14,049 nt of DNA from Promicromonosporaceae bacterium (GCA_009780755.1 WQZL01000049.1:1-14049); one strand, 5' to 3'; shown: positions 1 through 7,332, counted from the first letter of the stretch. Notes: a model not told the origin generated them from the sequence alone. Program-made: numbers and translations.

Positions 1-220
1 GCTGCGGGTGCCGGGCCTCGGTGCGCTGGTAACCAACTGCGACTTGGATCGCCGCCGCGCCGCCGGGCTAAGTAGCTGTCCGGGCGCCCGCCCAAACTCA
101 CCGCTGGGTGCTAACTCACTATGGCTGCGCATGTCGGCCGGAGCTGGCACCTCCCCCTTCACCCCCTTCCGCTTCGCCTGCCGTCCCGAAGCCACCTTGC
201 TAACCCTCACCGCCAGGCGG
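1..220. other. left-edge stretch, coding status unclear
   Basis: I cannot assign this stretch. The plus strand is open from the left edge to a TAA at 221-223, and another plus frame ends at a TAG at 73-75. The minus strand is open from a GTG or ATG near 150-132 off the left edge. None of the translations resembles a family I recognise. They are rich in Arg, Ala and Pro with several Cys, as out-of-frame GC-rich DNA tends to be. It could hold the end of a plus-strand gene, the start of a minus-strand gene, or only spacer. The tRNA terminator lies just to its right. Confidence 0.3.
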
Positions 221-257
221 TAAACAAAACGGCCTGGGAGTGTTCTCCCAGGCCGTT
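221..257 (-). terminator. Rho-independent terminator of tRNA-Pro
   Basis: A perfect 13-bp stem (228-240 with 245-257, core CGGCCTGGGAG) closes a TGTT loop. Read on the minus strand it is followed by TTTTGTTTA, a proper U-tract. It begins 7 nt after the tRNA 3' end. On the plus strand there is no U-tract, so it is directional. Confidence 0.85.
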
Positions 258-264
258 CGCCATG

Positions 265-338
<74 letters not shown>

Positions 339-355
339 TGGTTACCGCGCCCGAA

Positions 356-384
356 AGCATAGCCGAGCATTCCGCCAAGCCCAA
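356..384 (-). promoter_or_regulatory. promoter of tRNA-Pro
   Basis: On the minus strand TTGGGC (379-384) and TATGCT (356-361) are separated by exactly 17 bp. This would start transcription about 10 nt upstream of the mature tRNA 5' end at 338, as expected for a short 5' leader removed by RNase P. Confidence 0.6.
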
Positions 385-408
385 ACCTTATCGGCGCTCG
401 GTTGCGTC

Positions 409-420
409 TAGGGTTGAGGG
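409..420 (+). promoter_or_regulatory. -10-like element placing serC as leaderless
   Basis: TAGGGT (409-414) fits the actinobacterial -10 pattern TANNNT and sits exactly 6 nt before the serC ATG, which would put the first transcribed base on the start codon. There is no Shine-Dalgarno at a usable distance, only GAGGG touching the ATG. I see no convincing -35. Confidence 0.35.
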
Positions 421-1563
421 ATGGTGACGATACCCCCGCGTTTGCTTCCCGCTGATGGCCGATTCGGGTCTGGGCCATCGAAGGTTCGACCCGAACAGGT
501 GACCGCCCTGACCGCGGCCGGGGCAACGCTGTTGGGCACCTCGCACCGTCAGCCGCCCGTGAAAAACTTGGTGGGTCGCATTCGTGAGGGCTTGGCCGAG
601 TTGTTCAAGATGCCCGATGGCTACGAGGTGGTTCTCGGTAATGGCGGTTCGTCGGCCTTCTGGGAGGTGGCGACGGCCTGCCTGGTGGAACGACGCGCCC
701 AGGCCGCGGTATTCGGTGAGTTTGGCGCGAAGTTCGCTGCCGCTACCGCCCGCGCGCCGTTCCTGGCCGCGCCGCAGGCACTCAGGGCCGAGCCAGGAGC
801 CGTCGCCCTGCTAGCGGCATCTCCCGGAGGCGATGACCCCCTCGGCCCGGTGGATGTGCATGCGACCGTGCACAACGAGACCTCCACCGGGGCGATGATT
901 TCCCCGAGGCGAGCGCCCAGCTCAGTCGAAGCGGGCGCCCTCACGCTGATCGACGCAACCTCCGCTGCGGGTGCCCTGCCGGTAGACCTGTCCGAAACGG
1001 ATGTGTATTACTTCGCTCCGCAGAAGGTGTTCGCCTCCGATGGTGGCTTGTGGCTGGCCATCGCCTCCCCCACCGCCATCGAGCGCGCGGGACGCATTGA
1101 GGCCGATGCCACAGGTTCCCGCTGGATTCCCGAGTTCCTTTCCTTCATCTCTGCCCTAACCAACTCGCGAGCGAATCAAACGCTAAACACCCCGGCGGTG
1201 GCGACGCTGGTGATGTTGGCCGAGCAGATCGACTGGCTAAACACACAAGGCGGCCTCACCTGGTCGGTCGCGCGTTGCGCCGAGTCGGCGGCCAATCTTT
1301 ACCGTTGGGCCGAGGCCAGCGAGTACGCCACCTGCTTCGTCACCGACCCGGCCCATCGTTCCACCGTGGTGGGCACCATCGACCTAGCCGAGTCCATTGA
1401 TGCACAGGCCGTGGTCGCCGCCCTGCGCGAAAACGGCATCCTCGACGTGTTCCCCTACCGCAAGCTGGGCCGCAATCAGCTACGCATCGCCATGTTCCCC
1501 GCCATCGACCCGGCGGATGTCAAAGCGCTAACGAAGTGCGTTGACTACGTGGTTAGTGGCTGA
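421..1563 (+). CDS. serC: phosphoserine aminotransferase, mycobacterial type
   Basis: SerC is a PLP-dependent fold-type I aminotransferase. It converts 3-phosphohydroxypyruvate and glutamate to O-phosphoserine and 2-oxoglutarate, the second step of serine synthesis in the cytosol. The 380-residue protein matches the mycobacterial-type family along its whole length: RFGSGPSKVRPEQ near residue 14, GTSHRQ.PVKNLVGR near 39, GNGGSSAFW near 73, HNETSTG at 151-157, and Asp178 in LIDAT for the PLP pyridine nitrogen. The Schiff-base lysine is Lys202 in YYFAPQKVFASDGG, and YRKLGRNQLRIAMFPA lies near the C-terminus. The ATG start gives the N-terminus normal for the family. It is divergent from the tRNA. 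Its 3' end overlaps the purH 3' end by 11 bp, tail to tail, with no terminator between. No key residue is missing. Confidence 0.95.
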   Translation: MVTIPPRLLPADGRFGSGPSKVRPEQVTALTAAGATLLGTSHRQPPVKNLVGRIREGLAELFKMPDGYEVVLGNGGSSAFWEVATACLVERRAQAAVFGEFGAKFAAATARAPFLAAPQALRAEPGAVALLAASPGGDDPLGPVDVHATVHNETSTGAMISPRRAPSSVEAGALTLIDATSAAGALPVDLSETDVYYFAPQKVFASDGGLWLAIASPTAIERAGRIEADATGSRWIPEFLSFISALTNSRANQTLNTPAVATLVMLAEQIDWLNTQGGLTWSVARCAESAANLYRWAEASEYATCFVTDPAHRSTVVGTIDLAESIDAQAVVAALRENGILDVFPYRKLGRNQLRIAMFPAIDPADVKALTKCVDYVVSG

Positions 1564-3208
1564 AGTGGCGGGTGCCGGTTAGGTAGAGGGTGACCCCGGC
1601 GGCCTCGGCGGCGGAGATCACCTCGGCGTCGCGCATGGAACCACCGGGTTGTACTACCGCGCGCACGCCCGCGTCGATCAGCACTTGCAGCCCATCGGCG
1701 AAGGGGAAGAAGGCATCCGAGGCCGCGACGGCACCTCGCGCCCGCTCTGCGCCGTCGGCCAGGGTGTTGGCCCGCTCGACGGCCAGGCGGCATGAATCTA
1801 GGCGGTTGACTTGGCCCATGCCGATGCCGACAGCGGCGCCGCCCGATGCCAGCAGGATCGCGTTCGATTTCGCTGCCCGCACGGCTCGCCAAGCGAAGGC
1901 GAGATCGGCCAGAGTGGCGACATCGGCGGCAGAACCGGCAGCAAGGGTCCAGGTTGCCGGATCGTCGCCGTCGGCCTGGAAGCGGTCGGCCTCCTGCACG
2001 AGCAGCCCGCCCGAAATGGGCCGGGTCTCCAACGCTTCCCTACCGGTGGTTGAGCCGGTCGAAACCATCACCGGCGGGAGGGGCACCTCAACCAGACGGA
2101 TGTTCTTCTTCTGCGTCAGCACCGCCAACGCGCCTGGCTCGAAGCCGGGTGCCACCACCACTTCGGTGAAGATGGGGGCAATCTGTTCGGCGGCCTCCGC
2201 CGTGATGACGCCATTGGCCGCGATCACGCCACCGAAGGCGGAGACCGGGTCGGTGGCATGGGCGCGGGCGTGAGCCTCGGCAATGGTGGCGCCCACGGCG
2301 ACGCCGCAGGGGTTGGCGTGCTTAACCACGGCAACGGCAGGCTCAGCGTGATCCCAGGCCGCCCGCCAGGCGGCATCGGCATCCTGGTAGTTGTTGTAGC
2401 TCATGGCCTTGCCGTGCAGCACGCGCCCCTGGGCCACCCCGACGCTGCCATCCCCGGCGGCATATACGGCGCCACGCTGGTGAGGGTTTTCGCCATAGCG
2501 CAGCACCTCGGCGCGCTGGTAGGTGGCGCCCCACCACTTAGGCAGCAGCGGCTCGTCATCCGAGGCAACCGCCGCCGTCATCCAGGAGGCAACGGCCACG
2601 TCGTAGGTTGCCGTGTGCCGGAAGGCTTCGGCCGCGAGCGCCTTGCGCTGCGCGTAGGTAAAACCGCCCGCGCAAATCGCCGCTGTCACGTCGTTGTACC
2701 GCGTTGGGTCTACCACCACGGCGACGGAGGGGTGGTTTTTGGCGGCGGCGCGTACCATCGCCGGGCCGCCGATGTCGATCTGCTCGACCAACACATGTTC
2801 GGGGGCGCCGGTGGCGAGCGTCGCGGCGAAGGGGTAAAGATTCACTACCACCAGGTCGAAGGGCTTAATATCCAGCTCGTCGAGTTGCCGCAGGTGATCG
2901 GCCTTACGGGCGTCGGCCAAGATGCCAGCGTGCACGCGCGGATGCAGGGTCTTGACCCGACCCTCCAGGCATTCGGGAAAGCCGGTCAGCGCCTCGACCC
3001 GCGTAACCGGCACGCCCGCTTCGGCGATGGTGGCTGCGGTGGAACCGGTGGAAACCAGCTCAACCCCGGCGTCGTGCAGCGCGGCGGCGAGCTGCACCAG
3101 GCCGGTCTTATCGAAGACGGAGAGCAAGGCTCGGCGAATAGGGCGACGAGAATCGTCTAAGAGTTGGGTATCGGGGGCGGTGGAGGCAACGATGTTGGTC
3201 ACGTCCAT
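1553..3208 (-). CDS. purH: bifunctional AICAR formyltransferase / IMP cyclohydrolase
   Basis: PurH catalyses the last two steps of IMP synthesis: formylation of AICAR with 10-formyl-THF, then ring closure. The N-terminal MGS-type cyclohydrolase domain spans roughly residues 20-160, with VFDKTG, ELVSTGSTA, GRVKTLHPRVHAGIL and VVNLYPF. The formyltransferase domain follows, with LRYGENPHQR near 237, KAMSYNNYQDADAAW, catalytic Lys-His at 296-297 in VVKHANPCG, and DPVSAFGG. It ends in the typical GTRHF.H. The frame is open upstream to 3346, but homology begins only near SRRPIRRAL, so I take the ATG at 3208 (551 aa). A GTG two codons on, at 3202, is equally possible, because TAGACT (3211-3216) is a -10-like box that would give a nearly leaderless message. 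Oddity: residues about 380-389 are encoded by an inserted repeat (2045-2072). The neighbours are sucCD, beyond the inverted VOC gene. Confidence 0.95.
   Translation of the reverse strand: MDVTNIVASTAPDTQLLDDSRRPIRRALLSVFDKTGLVQLAAALHDAGVELVSTGSTAATIAEAGVPVTRVEALTGFPECLEGRVKTLHPRVHAGILADARKADHLRQLDELDIKPFDLVVVNLYPFAATLATGAPEHVLVEQIDIGGPAMVRAAAKNHPSVAVVVDPTRYNDVTAAICAGGFTYAQRKALAAEAFRHTATYDVAVASWMTAAVASDDEPLLPKWWGATYQRAEVLRYGENPHQRGAVYAAGDGSVGVAQGRVLHGKAMSYNNYQDADAAWRAAWDHAEPAVAVVKHANPCGVAVGATIAEAHARAHATDPVSAFGGVIAANGVITAEAAEQIAPIFTEVVVAPGFEPGALAVLTQKKNIRLVEVPLPPVMVSTGSTTGREALETRPISGGLLVQEADRFQADGDDPATWTLAAGSAADVATLADLAFAWRAVRAAKSNAILLASGGAAVGIGMGQVNRLDSCRLAVERANTLADGAERARGAVAASDAFFPFADGLQVLIDAGVRAVVQPGGSMRDAEVISAAEAAGVTLYLTGTRHFSH
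2045..2072. repeat. REP-like palindromic repeat inside purH
   Basis: The word GGTGGTTGAGCCGGTCGAAA followed by CCATCACC is an imperfect palindrome (GGTTGA against TCGAAACC). It closely resembles a dispersed repeat I recall from actinobacterial genomes, whose translated signature on the plus strand is VVEPVETI. It lies in frame within purH, encoding VMVSTGSTTG in a loop between the EVPLPP and RPISGGLLV segments. Only this one clear copy is visible in the window. Assignment to a repeat family is from memory and needs a genome-wide count. Confidence 0.5.
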
Positions 3209-3210
3209 CC

Positions 3211-3255
3211 AGTCTAGGCGTCTGATTAGGCGTCGGTTAGCGCCAAGTCGCCTAA
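3211..3255. promoter_or_regulatory. purH/VOC intergenic repeats and -10-like box
   Basis: TAGGCGTC occurs twice, at 3215-3222 and 3227-3234, 12 bp apart. TTAGGCG (3226-3232) is mirrored by CGCCTAA (3249-3255) across 16 bp. On the minus strand the first copy partly overlaps TAGACT (3216-3211), a -10-like box immediately upstream of the purH start. The arrangement could be an operator shared by the two divergent genes, but no known regulator motif is recognised. Confidence 0.3.
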
Positions 3256-3272
3256 ATGTCGTACCTAGGGCG

Positions 3273-3284
3273 TAGCGTGATGCT
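3273..3284 (+). promoter_or_regulatory. -10-like element placing the VOC gene as leaderless
   Basis: TAGCGT (3273-3278) lies exactly 6 nt before the ATG at 3285, the same spacing as at serC and at the DUF4143 gene. No Shine-Dalgarno is present. No clear -35 is seen. Confidence 0.35.
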
Positions 3285-3638
3285 ATGCCGACGATGACCG
3301 TGGAAATGATTACCTTCGATTCGACCGACCCCAGGGCGCTGGCCACCTGGTGGGCGCGCTACACGGACGGTACGGTGCATGACGATTCCGCCGGGGAGTT
3401 TGTCATGGTCACCTCCGATGGGTTGAGGCTCGGGTTCCAGCGCGTGCCCGATCCCACCCCCGGCAAGAACCGTCTCCACCTCGATTTGACCGTTGTTGAT
3501 CGCCGCACCGTGGCCGAGATGCTGGTGGCCGATGGGGCAAAGTTGGTGGCGAACCACGAGGAGTCCGGCTTTTGCTGGACGGTTTTGGCCGACCCGGATG
3601 GCAACGTCTTTTGCATCACCCAGCACAACGGCGCGTAG
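3285..3638 (+). CDS. VOC-superfamily (glyoxalase-like) protein
   Basis: This 117-residue protein has the vicinal-oxygen-chelate layout of two beta-alpha-beta-beta-beta modules. It opens with ITFDSTDPRALATWWA and continues with GLRLGFQRVPDPTPGKNRLHLDL, then ADGAKLV and WTVLADPDGNVFCI, which is the usual end of the single-domain Glyoxalase_6-type family. The substrate cannot be told, since such proteins include lyases, dioxygenases and antibiotic-binding proteins. The start may be ATG 3285 or ATG 3294; the -10 box spacing favours 3285. It lies between purH and sucD on the opposite strand, and its last 23 bp overlap the sucD 3' end. Confidence 0.85.
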   Translation: MPTMTVEMITFDSTDPRALATWWARYTDGTVHDDSAGEFVMVTSDGLRLGFQRVPDPTPGKNRLHLDLTVVDRRTVAEMLVADGAKLVANHEESGFCWTVLADPDGNVFCITQHNGA

Positions 3639-4464
3639 CGAGTACCTCGCGGATTAGGGTGGCGGCTTCGGTGGGGGTATTGCCAAGCCACACCCCGGCG
3701 GCCTCCAGGGCTTGCCGCTTGGCTGGGGCTGCGCCGAGGCCCGGAACATAACCGATCACCGGTTTGGTCACCTGTGCCGCGATGAATGCTGCGGCCTGTT
3801 CTTCGGCCCGGCCATCGATCTCCCCAACCAGCGCGATCACCAAGGTGTCCGGGTCGCGTTCAAACTCCGCCAGCACATCAGCGTAGGTGGTGCCCGCTAT
3901 GGGGTCGCTGCCTATGCCGACGGCCGTGGTGACGCCGATGCCGCGCAACTCGTACATCAGCTCAAAGGTGAGGGCGCCGGAGGTAGAGACGACTCCAATC
4001 GGTCCGGGGCCAACCAGGTCGGCGGGGAATATGCCCGCCAGGGTCTCAGCCGGAGTGATGATGCCGGGGCTGTTCGGGCCAATTACCCGGCTGCCGGTGC
4101 CCTGGGCGTGAGTGACGAACTCGGCCACGTCTTGTATCGGAATTCCCTCGGTTATCACCACCACCAGCGGCATCCCGGCGTCAATGGCCTCGATCACGGC
4201 GTCGCGCGCCTGCGGAGCGGGGACAAACACCACGGAAACGTTGGCGTCGGTCATCGCCATCGCCTCCTTCACCGAGCCGAATACCTCCAGGATCACGTCA
4301 CCATCATCCGTCGGATGCGTCACAAGCGTGCCGGCCTTGCGGGGGTTGACGCCACCGACCACATTCGATCCAGCCGCCAGCATTGCCGAGGTGTGTTTGG
4401 CTCCGGCGCGACCGGTGATGCCCTGCACAACGATCCGCGAACGCTGGTCACAGAAGATCGCCAC
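3616..4464 (-). CDS. sucD: succinyl-CoA synthetase alpha-like protein lacking the catalytic histidine loop
   Basis: Over most of its length this is SucD, the CoA-binding subunit that normally carries the phosphohistidine intermediate. VVQGITGR starts the Rossmann-like CoA domain, VGGVNPRKAGT keeps the CoA-contact lysine (Lys43), and ITEGIP, GPNSPGIITP, VSTSGALTFE and GEIDG (Glu214, equal to E. coli Glu208) follow. The family's conserved loop with GHAGAI and the phosphorylated His (E. coli His246) is absent. The chain goes from KPVIGYVPG through only six residues into KRQALEAAGV, about 19 residues shorter than actinobacterial SucD and without a frameshift. The usual Cys in GPNCPG is Ser132. 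Length is 282 aa. It starts with GTG one base after the sucC stop, so it is translationally coupled. As it stands it should not carry out the normal reaction. Confidence 0.85.
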   Translation of the reverse strand: MAIFCDQRSRIVVQGITGRAGAKHTSAMLAAGSNVVGGVNPRKAGTLVTHPTDDGDVILEVFGSVKEAMAMTDANVSVVFVPAPQARDAVIEAIDAGMPLVVVITEGIPIQDVAEFVTHAQGTGSRVIGPNSPGIITPAETLAGIFPADLVGPGPIGVVSTSGALTFELMYELRGIGVTTAVGIGSDPIAGTTYADVLAEFERDPDTLVIALVGEIDGRAEEQAAAFIAAQVTKPVIGYVPGLGAAPAKRQALEAAGVWLGNTPTEAATLIREVLATRRCAG

Positions 4465-4465
4465 G

Positions 4466-5761
4466 TCAGCCCACCGCCTGTAGCTCTGCCGTTGGCCAAT
4501 CCGCCGCTTCGCTAATGTCTACCGCCTCGTCGGTCTCCCGGAAGGTCGCAACGGCGGCCAGCTCTGCCGCCGTGATCGCGCCAACGCTCATGGATTCGGC
4601 GAGGTACACGTTGGGCAAGCTGGCATGACGCAGGATGGTTCGGGCCAGATCGACACCGTTACCTTCGAGTCGCACCACCACGGGCACCGATAGCGACGAG
4701 TCCCCCAACGTGATCGAGAGGCCATCGTTGTTTTGGCCCACCACATAATGCGTGCCGCTGCGGATGCAGTGCGCTCCGGGGGTGCGCGCGTCCAGGGCAT
4801 CAACGATGCCTCGGGCCACCTTGTCGCAGCCCGTAATGCCGCCAAACACGTTGACGAAAACCGCCTTGACCTGCGGATCATCCAGCACGATGCTCAATCC
4901 TGTGGCCGTGGCGTGTGAGCCAGCGGTGACGCCTAGATCAAGATAGTTGGCCGGGCCAACCGAGGTATCGAACTGTTGACCGGCAAGTTTGACGGCGTCA
5001 AGGGTGGCCATCACCAACCCGGCGCCGTTGCCGATCACGCCCACCTCACCGTCAAGTTTGGTGTAACTGAGTCCGAGCGCCTTCGCCTTGGCCTCCGCGG
5101 GGGTGAGTCGCTGGTCGGCCCTGATCTGGGCGTGGCTCCGATGGCGGAAGGCGGCTCGTTCGTCCAGGGACATTGCGGCGCCAAGCACGATCACCTCGCC
5201 GTCATAATCGATTGCCAGCGGGCTTGCCTCCACCAGCGTGGCATCCTCCTCGCGGAATACCCGCCAGAGTTTAACAATGGCGGTCACGATGGGCACGCGC
5301 AGATTTTCGGGCAGCCCGGCGGCCTCGACTATCTCATACGCCTTGCCGAGATTGAGGCCATCGAGCGGGTCGATGGGTACCCGGGCGACAGTTTGCGCCG
5401 AACACAGGGCAACATAGCGGCGTTCGGCGCGGTCGAGCATTAACGAAAGGTTGAACTCGTGCGCCACGTCAACGGTTTCGGTGAGCAACACGCGGTGGAT
5501 TAGGTGTCCGTCGATCTCGCCGCCGATAATTTTGGCCGCGTGGTCAGCGGCCTCTTCGGGAGTGCTGGCCTGCCGGATGCCCTCGGCCTTGCCTAGCCCA
5601 CGGGTTTTCGCCTGGGCCTTGACCAGTACGGGGCGCCCGGGGCAACCAAGCTCTGCGGCGGCGACGCGGGCCTGTTCCGGCGTGCGGGCAACGATGCCGC
5701 GAGGCACGCGAACCTGGTGCATCTCAAACAGGTCGCGGGCCTGATGCTCGAACAGGTTCAC
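4466..5761 (-). CDS. sucC: succinyl-CoA synthetase beta-like protein with altered ATP/Mg sites
   Basis: The N-terminal ATP-grasp domain is recognisable: NLFEHQARDLF, VLVKAQ with Lys48, and LTETVDVAHEFNLSLMLDR. The C-terminal ligase domain has LDGEVGVIGNGAGLVMAT, FVNVFGGITGCD and VPVVVRLEGN. Several functional positions are changed. The canonical TGGRGKAGG is TRGLGKAEG at 53-61. The EGGVEIE stretch is missing. The Mg ligands (E. coli Asn199 and Asp213) are Ser180 and Gly194. GGGA after the LD turn reads GVTAG. About 25 extra residues sit near 329-357, and there is a C-terminal tail, giving 431 aa against the usual 388 or so. The GTG start has AAGG 7 nt upstream (5769-5772). It heads a two-gene unit with sucD. 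It is either repurposed or has recently lost function with its frame intact. Confidence 0.85.
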   Translation of the reverse strand: MNLFEHQARDLFEMHQVRVPRGIVARTPEQARVAAAELGCPGRPVLVKAQAKTRGLGKAEGIRQASTPEEAADHAAKIIGGEIDGHLIHRVLLTETVDVAHEFNLSLMLDRAERRYVALCSAQTVARVPIDPLDGLNLGKAYEIVEAAGLPENLRVPIVTAIVKLWRVFREEDATLVEASPLAIDYDGEVIVLGAAMSLDERAAFRHRSHAQIRADQRLTPAEAKAKALGLSYTKLDGEVGVIGNGAGLVMATLDAVKLAGQQFDTSVGPANYLDLGVTAGSHATATGLSIVLDDPQVKAVFVNVFGGITGCDKVARGIVDALDARTPGAHCIRSGTHYVVGQNNDGLSITLGDSSLSVPVVVRLEGNGVDLARTILRHASLPNVYLAESMSVGAITAAELAAVATFRETDEAVDISEAADWPTAELQAVG

Positions 5762-5791
5762 GCCCCAACCTTAACCGCCGCATCACCAGAA

Positions 5792-5797
5792 CCTATA
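5792..5797 (-). promoter_or_regulatory. possible -10 box for sucCD
   Basis: TATAGG on the minus strand, 31-36 nt upstream of the sucC GTG, is the only AT-rich hexamer in the 71-bp gap between the ATPase stop and sucC. The region 17 bp further up (TGTGCG) is a poor -35, so this is weakly supported. Confidence 0.25.
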
Positions 5798-5832
5798 AGC
5801 GTCAGTGTCTTCAGCGCACAGCCGCAGCGCAA

Positions 5833-7257
5833 CTAGGGCCAGGCTGCTAGCAAATCATCGGCTGCCCAGACGCGCGCCAGACGGGAGTCTGGTTCGGCAC
5901 CAGCCGGACAGACGGCGATCAGTGGGGTTGCCGCGGTAACCCCAGGCACGGACATCGCCATCTCAGCCAGGGCGGTGACCTCCTGTCGAGTGACCGACTG
6001 GCAGTCGCGCCACTTGATCGAGCCGACAAAATTGACTCGGTTTGCTGGCTGTCCATCCCCGGCCACTAGGTCGATCTCGGGCTTGTTGCTGCGCGGCCAC
6101 CAGCCGCCTACCGTTCGTAAATCCGGGAAGTCCGCCGACAAGTTCAGCCTAAGTAGCGCCTCGCGCACCACCGGTTCGATTGTCCGGCCCCGCCAGGCCC
6201 GGTATCGGTCCTCGAAGTTCGCGAGGGCCACATCTGGACGCCGACGGTCAATGTCGGGCAGCGACGGCTCGACGAAGGAGAGCCAAAACCGCAGCGCCGG
6301 ATCCGCGATGCGCCACCGGCGATCTTTAGCCGCCCGGCGAGTAGACAGTGGCTCATCTGCGGCAATTATGCGCTTGTCGTTTAGTACCGTCAGCGCTCGT
6401 TCAAGCGCCGCTTGAGAAACTCCCGCGGTTTGCTGAATCTTGCTGAAAGCCCGTTCGCCACGGCCGCCTATAGCCCGAAGCACCGGTCGAGCGAGGGCCA
6501 CTTCTGGAAACTCGTCATCCAGCACTCTAGCGCCAGACCCCACTAGGGCACTGACCGGTGACGCAAATGCCTTTTGCACGAACTCTATCGGCGACATCCC
6601 CGGCTGCCACTCTGCGGCCAAGAGCGGCTGCCCTCCAGTAACCAAGTAGGCGTCAAACGCGGTCATCGCCGCCACCCCGAGTTGCCGCGATAGGTCGCGC
6701 GGTGTCAACTCCTGAAGCAGCATTTCAGTGGCCCGAGCATAAAACGGCTGATCCGGTCGGTTAATCGCCTCCATTAATCCCAAGTCTGATCCCACCAGGA
6801 GCAGCAGCACCGGCTTCGCCGCAAGCTCTCGATCCCACACTCGCTGCAACTCCCCGGCTCCGCCTGCGAATGATTCGAGCAACCAGGGCAACTCATCGAT
6901 CACTGCGATGGCAGGCGTTTGATCCGGCAGCGCTTGGGCCAGCAACCGCAGTGCCGCCGTTAGCGACTTCGGCTCGACTCCGGCCGCTAAAGCTGCATTG
7001 GGTAGATCGGAGGTGGCAATGGCGTGGGCGAACTCAGCCAACTCTTCGACGGGTGGGCGCCTGCGCGCTGCCTGAAAGTAGAAACTGGGCAAGCCAGAGC
7101 GTCGAATGAACTCGGTGACCAGCGCGGACTTGCCAACGCGTCGCCGCCCGCGAAGCAAGATTGCGGCGCCCTTGTCCAGTCTGGCCCCGATCTTGACGAT
7201 GTCGAGTTGCCGGTTCAAGTCCTCGAACTGCGTCTCGCGCCCCACAAATCCAGTCAC
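5833..7257 (-). CDS. AAA+ ATPase with winged helix and DUF234-like C-terminus (copy 1)
   Basis: This 474-aa protein belongs to the COG1672-type ATPases (ATPase_2 fold) of unknown cellular role. Numbered from the GTG at 7257, Walker A is GRRRVGKS at 37-44, Walker B is AVIDELPW with Asp121-Glu122, and a sensor-like LLLVGSD lies near 155. A winged-helix segment spans about 258-303 (FSKIQQTAGVSQAALERAL). A restriction-endonuclease-like module follows: a Glu in TIEPVVREAL, Asp394 in EIDLVA, and Lys413 in GSIKW, where the usual E-x-K is S-x-K. The frame is open to 7353, but the extra 32 codons only translate the upstream palindrome. GTG 7257 has a perfect AGGAGGT 7 nt ahead and begins where copy 2 begins (VTGFVGRE against MRAFVGRT). 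It is closely related to 11795-13198. No membrane segment is seen. Confidence 0.85.
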   Translation of the reverse strand: MTGFVGRETQFEDLNRQLDIVKIGARLDKGAAILLRGRRRVGKSALVTEFIRRSGLPSFYFQAARRRPPVEELAEFAHAIATSDLPNAALAAGVEPKSLTAALRLLAQALPDQTPAIAVIDELPWLLESFAGGAGELQRVWDRELAAKPVLLLLVGSDLGLMEAINRPDQPFYARATEMLLQELTPRDLSRQLGVAAMTAFDAYLVTGGQPLLAAEWQPGMSPIEFVQKAFASPVSALVGSGARVLDDEFPEVALARPVLRAIGGRGERAFSKIQQTAGVSQAALERALTVLNDKRIIAADEPLSTRRAAKDRRWRIADPALRFWLSFVEPSLPDIDRRRPDVALANFEDRYRAWRGRTIEPVVREALLRLNLSADFPDLRTVGGWWPRSNKPEIDLVAGDGQPANRVNFVGSIKWRDCQSVTRQEVTALAEMAMSVPGVTAATPLIAVCPAGAEPDSRLARVWAADDLLAAWP

Positions 7258-7277
7258 GCTAGCTACCTCCTGTCGTG

Positions 7278-7307
7278 AGATTACATCGCTGAGCAATACA
7301 TCGTCAA
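7278..7307 (-). promoter_or_regulatory. promoter of ATPase copy 1, lying within a palindrome
   Basis: On the minus strand TTGACG (7302-7307) and TAATCT (7278-7283) are separated by 18 bp. Transcription would start near 7271, right at the AGGAGGT ribosome site. The -35 covers the loop of the 24-bp inverted repeat and the -10 covers its gene-proximal edge. A protein bound to the palindrome would therefore be expected to control this promoter. Confidence 0.55.
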
Positions 7308-7332
7308 GCGATGTATTGCTCAGCGATGTAAT
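7280..7332. repeat. perfect 24-bp inverted repeat upstream of ATPase copy 1
   Basis: Arms 7280-7303 and 7309-7332 are exact reverse complements around TCAAG. Each arm holds ACATCG (or CGATGT) twice with a 15-bp period, so four half-sites are arranged symmetrically. It is AT-richer than its surroundings and lies 22 bp upstream of the GTG start. It is not followed by a U-tract on either strand, so a regulatory or protein-binding role is more likely than termination. Confidence 0.85.

Noticed and set aside
3032..3066. second copy of the GGTGG..GAAACC repeat in purH
   Set aside because: The DNA resembles it only because it encodes the conserved STGSTA motif of the cyclohydrolase domain.
2258..3160. 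300-codon plus-strand frame opposite purH
   Set aside because: Gly/His/Arg-rich antisense shadow of a clearly conserved gene.
3209..3346. purH extended to 3346
   Set aside because: The extension overlaps the divergent VOC gene, has no PurH homology and crosses the intergenic promoter region.
3712..4515. 267-codon plus-strand frame opposite sucD
   Set aside because: Antisense shadow with no recognisable domain; the minus strand carries conserved SucD motifs.
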